A DNA stretch of 20,470 nt, taken from positions 1-20,470 of the forward strand of contig WTXI01000515.1 of the NCBI GenBank assembly GCA_022376515.1. The letters are read 5' to 3'. Below the pieces are notes generated by a model, which saw only the letters and a program-made list of their open reading frames with translations, searched no databases and was not told where the DNA came from. Shown piece by piece: positions 20,098 through 20,470 of this stretch. A program made the position numbers and the translations under genes. The number at the start of each line of letters is the position of its first letter. The stretch's first letter is position 1. The stretch comes from Lactifluus volemus (taxonomy: Eukaryota; Basidiomycota; Agaricomycetes; Russulales; Russulaceae).

Positions 20098-20325
20098 GCC
20101 AGCCAGTCAGCGCGAATTGTGAACTTGAAAGTAGCCCATATGATGATTGTGTATGAATTAAACTTGGCCTGTAACAGTAACAAGCTACTATGTGATGATG
20201 ACATAAAGTGAAAGGCAGTCACGTGTGCTGATCGAGAGCTTGGTGCCGCAGCGGTCGCAAATCCGTGTCCTACCTCATCCGAGTCCTACCGTGATCTTGG
20301 GTGTTGTGATTGCAATCCACAAAAC

Positions 20326-20470
20326 ATGTTTCCTTCATCTCCCCTGAGAAAGCGGGCCTTACAGAATGGGAAATCAAGATTCGAGCCTCAAGACGAATTT
20401 ACCGACCTTGATCCCCCAATAACGTACAGACATCTCCTTTCTCCACCACCTGGGGCCCGCGACCCGCTGC
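20326..20470 (+). CDS. Start of an unidentified gene, cut by the window end
   Basis: An ATG at 20326 opens a frame that stays open for 48 codons to the last base. It begins MFPSSPLRKRALQNG and continues rich in Pro, Asp and Arg (DLDPPITYRHL, SPPPGARDPL). The composition looks coding and the upstream 230 nt (after the AIF-like stop at 20097) could hold a promoter, with a CACGTG box at about 20220. There is too little sequence to name a family, and a start further upstream cannot be ruled out. Confidence 0.5.
   Translation, partial: MFPSSPLRKRALQNGKSRFEPQDEFTDLDPPITYRHLLSPPPGARDPL

Overview
The window looks like nuclear DNA of a basidiomycete fungus, most likely a mushroom-forming Agaricomycete. 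Every gene I could assemble is cut by many short introns (about 42-69 nt) with fungal-type borders. The recognisable proteins are fungal in type: a Rieske-containing AIF-like oxidoreductase, a relic of mitochondrial acetohydroxyacid reductoisomerase (ILV5), and a relic of a long membrane protein that I associate with Agaricomycetes. All gene models were joined by hand from splice signals and reading-frame phase; no database was searched.

Layout. 1-1143 is a small graveyard. A truncated copy of the 5' part of an AIF-like gene (101-827, +) abuts a decayed piece of ILV5 (871-1143, -) that carries a 30-nt inverted self-copy (palindrome 997-1057). 1144-4332 holds no gene I can support. 4333-10643 (-) is the main gene: 18 exons, 1796 codons, encoding three tandem jacalin-like lectin modules, a long beta-rich region, a charged coiled coil and a helical C-terminus. 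The three lectin modules repeat the same intron positions and phases, so they arose by duplication of an exon block. 11339-13276 (-) is a six-exon gene for a 558-residue protein of unknown function, on the same strand and just upstream of the lectin gene. 13347-14659 is mostly empty. 14660-17366 (-) is a frameshifted pseudogene of a long conserved membrane protein.

The right end. 17711-20097 (+) is the full-length AIF-like gene (13 exons, 575 residues): N-terminal Rieske [2Fe-2S] domain, FAD/NAD(P)H oxidoreductase core and a possible mitochondrial presequence. It has one damaged splice donor (GA instead of GT), so it may be the start of a second pseudogene. Its first 725 nt are the source or sister of the left-end fragment; the two lie in direct orientation about 17.5 kb apart and bracket the whole region. 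A further gene appears to start at 20326 and runs off the window.

The most unusual object is the lectin/beta/coiled-coil protein with its unknown upstream neighbour, set among duplicated and decaying gene fragments. This is the setting of a fast-changing accessory locus. Whether the two genes work together is inference only.
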